A stretch of 64,000 bases of DNA from Acetobacter farinalis (GCF_026240015.1 NZ_JAPIUX010000002.1:1-64000), one strand, 5' to 3'. Positions 8,776 through 18,344 are shown, counted from the first letter of the stretch. Translations and numbers: made by a program. Notes: a model not told the origin generated them from the letters alone.

Positions 8776-9573
8776 TTAGAACCGGTATTCGATACCAGCG
8801 CCGACCACGGTCGGGTCGAGAGAATCATGCGCCTTGATGAAGGCCTTGGAGTCACGATCGTTCGCCCAGGCGTGCATTCTCATGAACATCTGCTTCACAT
8901 CAAAGTTGAAGAACCAGTTGCCGACGAGCTGATAATCAAAACCTGCGTTGACAGACGGACCACCCGTAACACCCACGTTCAGCTTCTGCACAACGCCACC
9001 AGCGGGGGACACGTTATGGAACCATGCCAGCGTGCCACCCACGCCCAGATACGGGTTGAAGCGTTTATGCGGACGGAAGTGCCATGCGAGCGTGACCGTC
9101 GGCGGAAGAACCCATGCGCTGCCAACGTCAATCTTGCCCAGCGGCGTGCCTTCAGCCGCCACTTCATGACGGGTGCTGGCAGCAATCAGGTCAATAGACA
9201 CGTTATCCGTGAAGAAATATTCAAACGTCAGTTCCGGCATCACCTGGCGTGTGGTCTTCACGCGGCCCGGAAGGACATTGCCGTTCAGCCAGAGCTTGCT
9301 GTCCCGATCTTCAGGCATGACGCCCAGAGCGGAGAGACGGATGAGGAAGTCACCTTTCCCCAGACCGATCTTGGTGCTGGCGCAGGTTTCAAACAGGCCG
9401 CAATGCCCGCCGCCTTGACGGGGAGCCGCCGGAATCTGGCTGACAACCGGAGCATTGACATAGGCCGCATTCGAAGATGCCGGAGCCGCAACCTGAGCCT
9501 GAGCCGCAGTGGCACCGGACACGGCTGCCACACCTGCCGCAAGGGCTGCAAATAAGGAACGAAGCTTGACCAT
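8776..9573 (-). CDS. ompW: OmpW family outer membrane protein
   Basis: An eight-stranded outer-membrane beta-barrel for small hydrophobic compounds, though the natural substrate of this copy is unknown. The start at 9573 gives a signal peptide MVKLRSLFAALAAGVAAV ending in an AQA cleavage region. The mature part has OmpW-like strands (LTFEYFFTDNVSIDLIA, YLGVGGTLAWF, DYQLVGNWFFNFDVK) and ends in aromatic EYRF as outer-membrane proteins do. First gene of an ompW-hemN operon. An FNR-type box at 9641-9654 lies 68-81 nt upstream; E. coli ompW is likewise FNR-controlled. Confidence 0.93.
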   Translation of the reverse strand: MVKLRSLFAALAAGVAAVSGATAAQAQVAAPASSNAAYVNAPVVSQIPAAPRQGGGHCGLFETCASTKIGLGKGDFLIRLSALGVMPEDRDSKLWLNGNVLPGRVKTTRQVMPELTFEYFFTDNVSIDLIAASTRHEVAAEGTPLGKIDVGSAWVLPPTVTLAWHFRPHKRFNPYLGVGGTLAWFHNVSPAGGVVQKLNVGVTGGPSVNAGFDYQLVGNWFFNFDVKQMFMRMHAWANDRDSKAFIKAHDSLDPTVVGAGIEYRF

Positions 9574-9640
9574 ACCTGTTACTCTTCCAACTGCGCTGTA
9601 ATTCATGAGACGCAAAAATCACGCGCAGAGACCAGCCACC

Positions 9641-9654
9641 ATGATTTAGATCAA
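9641..9654 (-). promoter_or_regulatory. FNR-type box upstream of ompW-hemN
   Basis: The sequence ATGAT-TTAG-ATCAA matches the FNR consensus TTGAT-N4-ATCAA at 9 of 10 positions. It is about 75 nt before the ompW start, compatible with activation from near -41.5 of a start site close to 9606. Confidence 0.7.
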
Positions 9655-9763
9655 ACACAAACTACGATCGGCAGAAGGGTGTGCCATTTACACCACAGCG
9701 TACTGCACAATGCTGACATTCTCTTAAAATACCCCTGCAGGATTGGAATTTTAAGACTTGTCG

Positions 9764-9777
9764 TTGATTTATATCAA
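9764..9777 (+). promoter_or_regulatory. Perfect FNR box upstream of the fnr-like gene
   Basis: TTGAT-TTAT-ATCAA matches the FNR consensus at all ten defined positions. It lies about 100 nt before the fnr-like start, so autoregulation is likely. Confidence 0.8.
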
Positions 9778-9872
9778 CAATGACCTAATATTTACGGCAG
9801 ATTTTCCTGCCTCAGGCTTTTCCGGACAGTTCCATACTCCGCAAGAGTCGGCTTTACCGGATCCGTACCTCT

Positions 9873-10652
9873 ATGTCCCTTACAGATCATCCACGGACAG
9901 CGCCCCTCCCGCTCAGGCGCAGGTTCTTACAAGACACAGGTATGGAGCTTCAGCGCTGCACTGTCTGTGGCATTCGCGGGCAAAGCATTTGCAACGCCAT
10001 CAATGACAAGGAACTGGAAATTCTGGCGCAGGCCTCCAGCCGCCTGACTTTTCCGCCGGCAACAACCCTGATTGAAGAAGGCTCTCCTGCCATTGCTTTC
10101 TTCAATGTCACCAAAGGCACGGTCAAGCTCTTCAAATCCCTTCCCGATGGCCGCCGCCAGATAACCGGCTTTGCGGATGTGGGCCACTTTCTCGGGCTGA
10201 CCAACGCCAGAACCTATTCCTTCGGGGCGGAAACTGTTGATACCGTGCAGGTCTGCCGGTTTCTTCGCCCTCAGCTTGAAACCCTGCTGACGGACTACCC
10301 GCTTTTCGAGCGCAGGCTTCTGACAGAAATCACCGGAGAACTGGCGGAAGCGCAGGAACAGATGCTGCTTCTGGGCCGCAAGACCGCACGGGAGCGCATT
10401 GCCAGCTTCCTGCTGGCCCGCATGATGCCCCCCTCCCCCCATGCCGACTCCGCCGTGGAAGGGCAGATGGTGTCCCTGCCCATGACACGGGTTGATATTG
10501 CCGATTATCTTGGCCTGACCATTGAAACCGTCAGCCGTACCCTCAGCGCATTGCGCCGCGAAAAAATCATTACCGGCACGGATAATCACGGGATTCGCGT
10601 GCTCGCGGTCTCCCGTCTGGAAGACCTCGCCTCAGGGCAGGATAACCGCTAG
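9873..10652 (+). CDS. Fnr-type oxygen-sensing transcriptional regulator (Crp/Fnr family)
   Basis: A regulator of the response to low oxygen. The N terminus has C29-x2-C32-x7-C40 and a further cysteine, C118, in the sensor domain, together matching the four [4Fe-4S] ligands of FNR-type proteins. A cyclic-nucleotide-binding-like fold follows (EEGSPAIAFFNVTKGTVKLF), then a long dimerisation helix and a C-terminal HTH at about residues 195-220 whose recognition helix TIETVSRTL carries the E-x2-S-R residues that read the TTGAT half-site. 259 residues. Divergent from ompW-hemN, with FNR boxes in between. The ribosome site before 9873 is weak; an ATG at 9942 would still keep all cysteines. The 3' end overlaps the convergent efflux gene by 21 nt. 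Confidence 0.93.
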   Translation: MSLTDHPRTAPLPLRRRFLQDTGMELQRCTVCGIRGQSICNAINDKELEILAQASSRLTFPPATTLIEEGSPAIAFFNVTKGTVKLFKSLPDGRRQITGFADVGHFLGLTNARTYSFGAETVDTVQVCRFLRPQLETLLTDYPLFERRLLTEITGELAEAQEQMLLLGRKTARERIASFLLARMMPPSPHADSAVEGQMVSLPMTRVDIADYLGLTIETVSRTLSALRREKIITGTDNHGIRVLAVSRLEDLASGQDNR

Positions 10653-12170
10653 GCCTTTATCCGGGTGCCAGGACGGCGCGTGAGGAGCCACTGACTCTTT
10701 CCGGTTCCACCAGCCGCCACCCAGAGCCTGAAACAGGGCGACTGTATCTGACAGTCTGCCCGCTCTGGCCTGCGCCAGAGCAAGCTGGGCCTGAAGCTGG
10801 GTCTGCTGGGCCTGCAGCATGGTGACTTCGCTCACATCCCCAAGTCGATACTGCGCCTGAGCAATATGCCAGCTTTCCGCCGCGGCCGTTGCGGCGGAGG
10901 CATTGGCCCCCAGCGCCACAGCATCTGACCGGATGGCTGTCAGGGTATCCGCCACATCCTGCAGGGCGCTGATAAGCGCGGTGCGGTAATCCGCCGTGGC
11001 CTGATCATACGCCGCACGCGCCGCGTTTTCCTGATGCCGCAGCAAACCGGCGTCAAACAGCGGCTGCGTGACCATGGCGGCAATTTCCCACTGCCCGAAA
11101 CCCGGTGTTGCCATCTGCGCGATGGAGGCCGCGGCAAACCCCGGCGTTGCGCCAAGCTGCACATTGGGCAGACGATTCGCAACGGCCACACCCACCCGTG
11201 CACAGGCTGCATGCCAGTTATCCTGCGCGGTACGAACATCCGGGCGCTGCTCAACCAGCCGGGCAGGCAGAGTGAGTGGCAAATCAACCGGGAGTGTCAG
11301 GCTCTCCAGCGTGAATGTCGGTTCCGGCGCATCCGGCGCATCCCCCACAAGGGCTGCAATCAGGTGCCGCTGCTGCTCAAGCTGCTTTTGCAGCGGAGCC
11401 AGACTGGCCTCATTCTGCGCCAGAGAGGCGCGCTGCATGGCCACATTGTTCCGAGAGAACTGCCCCACCTGCTCCTGCCGCTCAGCCGAAGCCAGCACCG
11501 CGCGCTGCACGGCAACCAGTGAATTTGTGGCCTCGAGCTGCGCATTCAGAGCCGCATAATCAATAGCCGCCTGCACCACGGAGGATGTGAGGGTGAGGTA
11601 AACCGCCTCAAGCTGGTCGCGCTGGGCATCACGCATGGCCTTCGCGGCTTCCACGCCACGGCGCACCCCGCCCCACAGATCCGGCACATACGAGATATTC
11701 AACTGGGCCGTATGCACGGTGTAGAGCCATGCGTTGCTGTTCGGCACGGCAGAATAGGTGCGGGATGTCTTGTTACGGGTTGGGTTGTAGCTGCCCGAAA
11801 TAGACGGATACAGCGCACTCTGCTGGGCCAGACGGTTTTCGTTGGCCGCCGCCAGCGCATCCCGCGCGGATTCGAGCGAAGGATTCTGGTCCAGCGCGCG
11901 GCGCACCAATTTGTCCAGCTCCGGGGAGTGGAAGAGCGCCCACCATTGTGCGGGGATATCCTGCCCCGGATGAAACACCTGCACGACACTCTGCGGCCCA
12001 CCGGCGGCCCGTTCAGCCGCACCGGACACAGCCTGCGTGGCCTGACCTTTTCCCGCCTGCCCATAATCCGTAGGGGCCGGGGGGGCTGGCTTCCTGAAAT
12101 TCGGCCCCACGGCGCAGCCGCTCAGGACCAGTGTCGTTGCCGCCCAGAGCGCCGATTTTCTCCGCATCAT
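10632..12170 (-). CDS. RND efflux outer-membrane lipoprotein (NodT/CusC family)
   Basis: The outer-membrane channel of the metal-type RND pump encoded just upstream. The start at 12170 overlaps the pump stop as ATGA. The lipoprotein signal ends LVLSGC (Cys about residue 19) and continues VGPNFRKP, the family hallmark. 512 residues, normal length, with two OEP repeats. It is a paralogue of the efflux factor at 607-2160, with different sequence and context. The last codons overlap the 3' end of the convergent fnr-like gene. Confidence 0.95.
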   Translation of the reverse strand: MMRRKSALWAATTLVLSGCAVGPNFRKPAPPAPTDYGQAGKGQATQAVSGAAERAAGGPQSVVQVFHPGQDIPAQWWALFHSPELDKLVRRALDQNPSLESARDALAAANENRLAQQSALYPSISGSYNPTRNKTSRTYSAVPNSNAWLYTVHTAQLNISYVPDLWGGVRRGVEAAKAMRDAQRDQLEAVYLTLTSSVVQAAIDYAALNAQLEATNSLVAVQRAVLASAERQEQVGQFSRNNVAMQRASLAQNEASLAPLQKQLEQQRHLIAALVGDAPDAPEPTFTLESLTLPVDLPLTLPARLVEQRPDVRTAQDNWHAACARVGVAVANRLPNVQLGATPGFAAASIAQMATPGFGQWEIAAMVTQPLFDAGLLRHQENAARAAYDQATADYRTALISALQDVADTLTAIRSDAVALGANASAATAAAESWHIAQAQYRLGDVSEVTMLQAQQTQLQAQLALAQARAGRLSDTVALFQALGGGWWNRKESVAPHAPSWHPDKGLAVILP

Positions 12171-15100
12171 GGTGCAGGCTCCTTCGCGGCAGCGCGGCGC
12201 TCGCACCAGGCTTCCATCTCATAATAAAACGTCGGCAGGATAAACAGCGTCAGCAACGTCGCAATCCCCAGACCGCCAACCACCACAGTGGCCAGCCCAC
12301 GCTGCACGTCGGTCCCGATACCGGTGGCCAGTGCTGCGGGCAGCATGCCCATGCTGGCAACTGTGGCTGTCATCAGCACCGGGCGGAAACGCTCGCCAGC
12401 CCCTTCCAGAACAGCATCATACAGCCACACACCCTGCGCCCGGTGCCGGTTGATGTTGGAGATCATGATAATCCCGTTCTGCACCGCCACCCCGAACAGC
12501 GCGATAAAGCCCACGGCCGTTGCCACGTTCAGGGTGTCTCCCCTGACCTGCAGCGCAACCAGCCCACCCAGAAGGGCAAGTGGCACCACGGCCAGAATCA
12601 GCACGGCCTGCCGCATCACGCGGAATTCCGCAAACAGCAGAACCAGCATGACCACCAGCATGATGCCCAGAGCAACCGTCAGGCGCGCCTGGGCACGCTG
12701 CTGCTGCTCAAACGCACCGGCCCACTGCAAACGATACAGGCTGGGGTTGAAATGCACCTGATCGGCAATTTTCTTCTGGGCTTCCGCCATATATTCGGAC
12801 AAAGGCCGTTTGCCGTTATCCACCCGCAGGGTGATCTGCCGTTCCGTCATTTCATGCGAGATCGTGCCCTCACCGGTTTTCAGGCTGATCTGCGCGACCC
12901 GCTCCAGAGGAATTTGCGCACCATTGGCGGCTGTCAGCGGCAGATGCGCCAGTGAGCGCAGATTGCTCGCCGTGGCAGGCGGCACGCGCACCGTCATATT
13001 ATATGTGCGGTCCGCGATATAGATCTGGGAAATGGGGCCATCACCAACAGCATTCCCCACCACAGCCATGATATCCGCAACGGAAATCCCGTAGCGCGCC
13101 GCAGCGGGGCGGTCCGCCACGATATTGAGTTCGGGAATTTCCGGCTCCTGAAAGATGGAGGCTTCGGTTGTGCCCTTCACGGTTCTCAGAATATTCACAA
13201 TCTGCGTGCCAATCCGCCGGATCTCACGCGGATCATTCCCGTAAACGCGCAGCACGAGCGCGGAATGCGCCCCGCCGACCAGATCATTCATCCCATCGGC
13301 AATCGGCTGGCTGATGCCGAAGCTAATGCCGGGAATTTTAGCCAGACGCTCATGCAGCTTGGTGACAAACTGGGCTTTTGTCTCGCCATGCGGCCAGGAG
13401 CTGTAGGGCTTGAGGCCCACCGGCACTTCAATATGTGAGGGGGTCCAGGGGTCCGTGCCGGAATCGTTCCGGCCAAGCTGGGTCACGGCGTAAGAGGTTT
13501 CGGGGAACGTATAGATCGCATGGCGCACTTCATCCGCCATGGCCCCGGCTTTTTCCAGAGAAAGGCCGGAAGGCAGCTGGACCTGAAGCCACAGGGCGCC
13601 CTCATCCATTTCCGGCAGGAACTCCCGCCCGGTCCTCATGCCCAGCACCACCACCAGCACAAAGGCCACAATCGCCCCGATATAGGCCAGCAGCGGCCTG
13701 CGCATGACATGCGCCAGACCGTCATGATACAGGTGGTGCAGCTTTTCCAGCGGCTTGTTATGGAAAATCTTGTGCGGGTTGCGCATGGCCAGAAAGGCCA
13801 GAGACGGCGTGAGCACAATGGCGCTGAGCAGCGCCCCCAGCAAAGCAAAGCTGACCGTAAAGGCCATAGGCCGGAACAGCCGCCCCTCCGCCCCTTCAAA
13901 CGCAAAGAGCGGGCTGTAGGCCACAATGATCACCAGTGTGGCAAACACGATGGCGCGCCCGACATGCTGCGTCAGGCCCCGCACATCATCCAGAGTCATG
14001 GTGTGGCCGGGCTCTTCCTCCCGCAGGCGCAGGATGGATTCCGTCACCACAATCGCGCCATCCACAATCACCCCGAAATCAATCGCACCGAGGGAGAACA
14101 GGTTGGCGGGCATGCCGAGCAGGCTCATGAGAAGAAAAACCGTGGCCAGCGCCAGCGGAATTGTTACCGCCGCCACCAGCGCACTGCGCGGGCTGCCAAG
14201 GAACAGGATGAGGATGACAAATACCAGCCCCACGCCTTCCAGCACCGTATGCGTCACCTTGTCCGTGGTGGCGTTCACCAGATTGTCGCGGTCAATATAA
14301 GGTACAATCCGCACCCCCTGTGGTGCGAGCTGCTTTTGCAACTGTTCCACACGGGCATGCAGCAGGTTCAGCACGTTCGAGGCGTTTTCCCCCGTGACCA
14401 TGCTGACAATGCCTTCAATGGTATCCGGGTTTCCGTCTTTCCCCAGAATCCCTTCGCGCACCTGATGCCCAAGCTGCATCTGCCCGAGTTCCCGCAGGAA
14501 AACCGGCACACCATCATGCTGGCTGACCGGGATATCGCCCATTTCCTTCAGAGAATGGATCATCCCCACGCCGCGCACGATATAGGATTGCTCGCCTCGC
14601 GCTACGCGACCCCCGCCGGAATTGACACTGCTGCTGGTAATAGCCGCCAGAATGTCATTCACACCCACATGGAAACGGTAGAGAGCCGCCGGGTCCAGCA
14701 GAAGCTGGTATTCCCGCGTGAAGCCACCAAAATTGTTGATAGCCGCCACGCCCTGCACCTTGGTGAGGGCCGGAATCACAATCCAGCGCTGGATTTCGGA
14801 AAGCTGCATCAGGTTCAGGCTGTCTGATTCCAGCGTGTAGCGGTAAATTTCACCTGAAGGGCTGGTCACCGGCCCGAGGCTGGCCGTAACCCCCGGCGGC
14901 AGCGTAACCTGCGCCAACTGTTCCGTTACCCGCTGGCGGGCAGCATAAACATTCACCCCATCCCGGAAGATCAGGGTGATGAGGGACAGGCCGAACGTGC
15001 TGCTGGACCGGCTGTTCGCCAGCCCGGGCGTGGCGGCAAGCTGGCGCTCCAGCGGAATGGTGATCTGCTGCTCCACCTCCTCCGCGGCAAGGCCGGAGCT

Positions 15101-15256
15101 TTGCGTTGTGATCTGAACGGACACGGCCCCGAGGTCGGGATACGCCTCAACGGGCATATCCTTCCATGCCCACCCGCCCCACAGGGCCAGTACCGCCATG
15201 GCGACAAAAACAATCCGGCGCTCCCGCAGGCAGGCCGCAATAATCCGTTCAATCAT
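12167..15256 (-). CDS. Heavy-metal-type RND efflux transporter (CusA/CzcA family)
   Basis: The inner-membrane proton antiporter of a tripartite efflux system. 1029 residues, full length. It begins with a hydrophobic helix (RRIVFVAMAVLALWGGWAW) and the conserved VEAYPDL stretch. The metal-RND proton-relay motif GAIDFGVIVDGAIVV lies in TM4 near residues 388-402. The substrate metal cannot be fixed by eye. Middle gene of an operon ordered adaptor, pump, channel with overlaps of 8 and 4 nt, which points to coupled translation. No metal regulator or two-component pair adjoins the operon. Confidence 0.96.
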   Translation of the reverse strand: MIERIIAACLRERRIVFVAMAVLALWGGWAWKDMPVEAYPDLGAVSVQITTQSSGLAAEEVEQQITIPLERQLAATPGLANSRSSSTFGLSLITLIFRDGVNVYAARQRVTEQLAQVTLPPGVTASLGPVTSPSGEIYRYTLESDSLNLMQLSEIQRWIVIPALTKVQGVAAINNFGGFTREYQLLLDPAALYRFHVGVNDILAAITSSSVNSGGGRVARGEQSYIVRGVGMIHSLKEMGDIPVSQHDGVPVFLRELGQMQLGHQVREGILGKDGNPDTIEGIVSMVTGENASNVLNLLHARVEQLQKQLAPQGVRIVPYIDRDNLVNATTDKVTHTVLEGVGLVFVILILFLGSPRSALVAAVTIPLALATVFLLMSLLGMPANLFSLGAIDFGVIVDGAIVVTESILRLREEEPGHTMTLDDVRGLTQHVGRAIVFATLVIIVAYSPLFAFEGAEGRLFRPMAFTVSFALLGALLSAIVLTPSLAFLAMRNPHKIFHNKPLEKLHHLYHDGLAHVMRRPLLAYIGAIVAFVLVVVLGMRTGREFLPEMDEGALWLQVQLPSGLSLEKAGAMADEVRHAIYTFPETSYAVTQLGRNDSGTDPWTPSHIEVPVGLKPYSSWPHGETKAQFVTKLHERLAKIPGISFGISQPIADGMNDLVGGAHSALVLRVYGNDPREIRRIGTQIVNILRTVKGTTEASIFQEPEIPELNIVADRPAAARYGISVADIMAVVGNAVGDGPISQIYIADRTYNMTVRVPPATASNLRSLAHLPLTAANGAQIPLERVAQISLKTGEGTISHEMTERQITLRVDNGKRPLSEYMAEAQKKIADQVHFNPSLYRLQWAGAFEQQQRAQARLTVALGIMLVVMLVLLFAEFRVMRQAVLILAVVPLALLGGLVALQVRGDTLNVATAVGFIALFGVAVQNGIIMISNINRHRAQGVWLYDAVLEGAGERFRPVLMTATVASMGMLPAALATGIGTDVQRGLATVVVGGLGIATLLTLFILPTFYYEMEAWCERRAAAKEPAP

Positions 15257-16373
15257 CGTTCAGCAGAACCCCACCGCGTGTCACGATGCGGTCTCCGGCA
15301 CTCAGGCCGCTCAAAACCCGTGTATCTTCGCCTTCGTCATAAGAAATGCCCACCTTGCGCCGCATGAACGTCCAGGGGGCGGTCTCAACAAAAACGGTCA
15401 CGTTGTCATTGTTCATCAGCAGGGCCGACTGCGGCACCATCAGCCCCGGCGGCTGCTTGAGCTGCACATTGACAGTTGCGAACATGTTGGGGCGCAGGTT
15501 TTCATCCGGGTTGGGCAGCGGGATCATGGCGCGCACGCGGCGCGTATCGGGCCTCAGGTCCGGTTCAACCGCTGCAATTTCTCCATACAGCACCACACCA
15601 TCCCGCGCGGGCAGGGTGAGAGACACCGCCTGACCAACATGAATCTGGTCCGCGCCGGCTTCCGCCACATCCGCCACAACCCAGACTTCCGAGAGATCTT
15701 CCACACTCAGCAGGGGGGCCGTTACATCTGTCACATTCTGGCCCGGAGCCATGTTAACGGCAGAAACCACGCCATTCACCGGGGAGCGCAGCACCAGTTT
15801 TCCGCCCTCGCCCACGGAATCATCCAGCGCCGCCAGACGGGCCTGCGCACGGCGTTCTTCCGCCTGCGCCTGCGCCAGAGCGGCCTGTGCAACCTCAACA
15901 TCACGCGTGGCGGCACCGCCCGCCTGCCGGACCTGCTGGGCACGCGCCAGAGCCTTCTGCGCCAGCACCAGACCGGCGTGAGCCTTTTCTTCATCCGTGG
16001 ATGCCTGAGCGGTATCCCCTGTAGACAGCATCGCCAGGGTATCCCCCTGCCTGACATGCTGCCCGGGCACGACGCTCAATGTCATGATACGGCCGACCAC
16101 CGGCGCAAAAATCGAAACATGCCGCGCGGGTTCCGCGACAATCGCACCGGGGACAGAGAGCGTATCCTTGGGGACCACAACCTGAACGGGCTGTACTTCC
16201 AGCCGAGTGCGCAACGGAGAGCCTTCAGGGACATTCAGGCTGCCATCTTTCCCCACGACAACGGAGGTCTTGCCCCACGCTGGCGCACTGGCCAGACACA
16301 GGGCCGTGCACAGGAGGCCGGGCATGCCCCAACCGGAAAAACGGCCCCAACCGGGAAAAAGACTCACTCTCAT
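15249..16373 (-). CDS. RND efflux periplasmic adaptor subunit (CusB/CzcB family)
   Basis: A membrane-fusion protein linking the pump to the outer-membrane channel. The start at 16373 was chosen because it opens a signal peptide (hydrophobic segment GMPGLLCTALCLASAPAWG); the upstream extension is arginine-rich and unlike a signal. Barrel-sandwich (lipoyl-like) halves flank an alanine/glutamine-rich coiled coil (about residues 115-185: AHAGLVLAQKALARAQ and following), then beta-barrel and membrane-proximal domains. 374 residues. First gene of the three-gene pump operon; its stop lies inside the pump start region. Confidence 0.94.
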   Translation of the reverse strand: MRVSLFPGWGRFSGWGMPGLLCTALCLASAPAWGKTSVVVGKDGSLNVPEGSPLRTRLEVQPVQVVVPKDTLSVPGAIVAEPARHVSIFAPVVGRIMTLSVVPGQHVRQGDTLAMLSTGDTAQASTDEEKAHAGLVLAQKALARAQQVRQAGGAATRDVEVAQAALAQAQAEERRAQARLAALDDSVGEGGKLVLRSPVNGVVSAVNMAPGQNVTDVTAPLLSVEDLSEVWVVADVAEAGADQIHVGQAVSLTLPARDGVVLYGEIAAVEPDLRPDTRRVRAMIPLPNPDENLRPNMFATVNVQLKQPPGLMVPQSALLMNNDNVTVFVETAPWTFMRRKVGISYDEGEDTRVLSGLSAGDRIVTRGGVLLNDD

Positions 16374-16674
16374 CGGGCGATGCACCCCCCTTTTTGACCG
16401 CGCAGGAGATACCCGCTCGGGTCTGGTGTCAACACGCTGAAAAGCCGCTGCACACCACACCTGAAAGAACGGCGAACATCGCCAGAAAAACGCTGTAATG
16501 ACAATTAGAAATCAGTCCGGCTTTGTTGCGCTGGAAGCATTAAACCGATCGCATGGGAAAATTCATCTGCAAAAAAAGGAATTTAATCAAAATTTTATAA
16601 TCGTTCGAAGCAACCCTTTCCCTCAGCGGCTGTTTTCCTCAGTTTTGGCAAACAAAGGCTGAGACCCGAGCAAG
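16374..16674. promoter_or_regulatory. Intergenic region upstream of the RND operon
   Basis: About 300 nt without a gene. The stretch 16560-16610 is clearly AT-rich and is the likely promoter area of the efflux operon. I cannot assign a convincing -35/-10 pair or a metal-responsive operator by eye. Confidence 0.4.
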
Positions 16675-16704
16675 AAAAAACGCCGGCTCTTTTCAGAGTC
16701 GGCG
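16675..16704 (-). terminator. Rho-independent terminator of degP
   Basis: A GC-rich stem (16681-16688 with 16697-16704, one mismatch) is followed on the minus strand by six T residues (16680-16675). It lies about 50 nt past the degP stop. Confidence 0.85.
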
Positions 16705-16751
16705 TCTTGTCTGTCCGGGGTTTCCCCCGGTTACGGGCGGTGAAACCAGCC

Positions 16752-18344
16752 TTACTGGTCGTCACCATCCTCGCCGGTATCGGGGGTGGAACCCGAGGAA
16801 TCACCCGAACCATCCGGAGAGATGGCAATAAACAGGGACTGCCCATCCCGCAGGATACGGAGCAGAACCGGCTTTTTGGCCGCAAGGGCGCTCCGGACGG
16901 CTGTCACAGCCGCACGCGGAGACTCAACCGCCTGATTGCCAACAGACTGGATCACATCGCCAGGGCGAATACCGGCCTGATCCGCGGCGGAGCCGGGCTG
17001 CACATCATTCACCACCACACCATGCACATCGCTCCCCAGCCCGAGCTGGCGGCGGAGGTCCGCACTCAACGGTGTGAGAGACACACCAAGATGCTGGCCG
17101 GATGCAGCACTTCCGCCAAGTCCGCCATCATTGGACGCTTTGCCCAGATTGCCGATCTTGACCGTGAGGCTCTGTGCGGCACCTGCACGCAGATAACCGA
17201 TCTTGACGTCTGAACCGGGTGCAACAGAGGCAACACGCACCGCCAGATCATGCGGAGAGGTCACTTTCTGGCCGTTGAAGTCCGTGATGATATCTTCCGC
17301 CTTCAGGCCAGCCTTCTCGGCCGGGCTGTCCGGGCTGACACTGGCCACCAGAGCCCCGGCGGGCGGTGCCCCCGGAACCGGAACCGGCATGTTCAGCGCC
17401 TTGGCCATGGCGGGAGAAATCACCTGCGCGTTCACACCCAGATAACCACGCACCACATGGCCGGTTTTGCGGAGCTGGCTGATCACGCTACGGACCGTGT
17501 CAGACGGAATGGCAAAGCCGATACCAATAGACCCCCCGCCGGACGGAGAGAGGATGGCCGTATTGACCCCCACCACCTTGCCATCCTGCGTGAAGAGCGG
17601 GCCGCCCGAGTTCCCACGGTTGATGGGGGCATCAATCTGAATGAAGTTGTCGTACGGACCTTCATTGATGTCACGCCCGCGGGCGGAAACAATCCCGGCG
17701 GTGACCGTGCCACCCAGACCATACGGATTGCCAACGGCAATCACCCATTCACCGGGCTGCACATCATCAGACTCACCCAGCTCGATAAAGGGCAGCTTCT
17801 GGGGTGATGTCACTTTCAGCAGCGCCAGATCCGTCTTGCCATCACGCCCGATGATCTTGGCAGGCAGTGCCGTGCCATCATCCAGCGTGACTGTGACCTT
17901 GGTCGCCCCTTTGACGACGTGGTTGTTTGTCACCACGTAGCCATCGGAAGAAATCAGGAAGCCCGACCCGCGCGCTTCAATCAGTTGCCGGGACTGCTGC
18001 GGTGCCATCTGGAACGGAAACGGGAACGGAAAGGGCATGCCGCCCATTCCACCCATGCCACCACCCCCCATGTTTCCGCCGCCTTCACCCTCAACGGCAT
18101 CCGCCTTGATCATGGAGGTGATGGACACAACGGCTGGTTTGACCTGTTTGACCAGATTAACAAAATTTGGAAGCGTCTGGACCGGGCTGCTGGGTTTGAT
18201 CGCCCCGACATCTTCCGCTCTGGCGGAAGAAAAGCCTACCGGCCCTCCGCCTGAAGCCCCGACAACGGCTGCACCAGCCAGAAGGGCCAGAAGTGTCTTG
18301 CGGCTAGTCCGCCCGAAAAACTTGGATACAGATTTTTCCGACAT
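16752..18344 (-). CDS. degP: Do-family periplasmic serine protease/chaperone (DegP/HtrA)
   Basis: Periplasmic quality control of misfolded envelope proteins. Signal segment KTLLALLAGAAVVGASG, then a trypsin-like domain with catalytic triad H142 (VTNNHVV), D172 (TDLALL) and S246 (GNSGGPLF), then two PDZ domains (about residues 290-380 and 415-505). About 530 residues. Residues 88-112 form an unusual glycine/methionine-rich run followed by Phe-Pro repeats in the LA-loop area. A GTG directly before the ATG (18347) is an alternative start, since AGGGA lies 12 nt upstream of it. A strong 8-bp hairpin sits about 80 nt upstream. Confidence 0.95.
   Translation of the reverse strand: MSEKSVSKFFGRTSRKTLLALLAGAAVVGASGGGPVGFSSARAEDVGAIKPSSPVQTLPNFVNLVKQVKPAVVSITSMIKADAVEGEGGGNMGGGGMGGMGGMPFPFPFPFQMAPQQSRQLIEARGSGFLISSDGYVVTNNHVVKGATKVTVTLDDGTALPAKIIGRDGKTDLALLKVTSPQKLPFIELGESDDVQPGEWVIAVGNPYGLGGTVTAGIVSARGRDINEGPYDNFIQIDAPINRGNSGGPLFTQDGKVVGVNTAILSPSGGGSIGIGFAIPSDTVRSVISQLRKTGHVVRGYLGVNAQVISPAMAKALNMPVPVPGAPPAGALVASVSPDSPAEKAGLKAEDIITDFNGQKVTSPHDLAVRVASVAPGSDVKIGYLRAGAAQSLTVKIGNLGKASNDGGLGGSAASGQHLGVSLTPLSADLRRQLGLGSDVHGVVVNDVQPGSAADQAGIRPGDVIQSVGNQAVESPRAAVTAVRSALAAKKPVLLRILRDGQSLFIAISPDGSGDSSGSTPDTGEDGDDQ

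Noticed and set aside
13520..14827. A 435-codon open frame on the plus strand opposite the RND pump
   Set aside because: His/Gln/Arg-rich shadow of a membrane-protein gene; no start signal.
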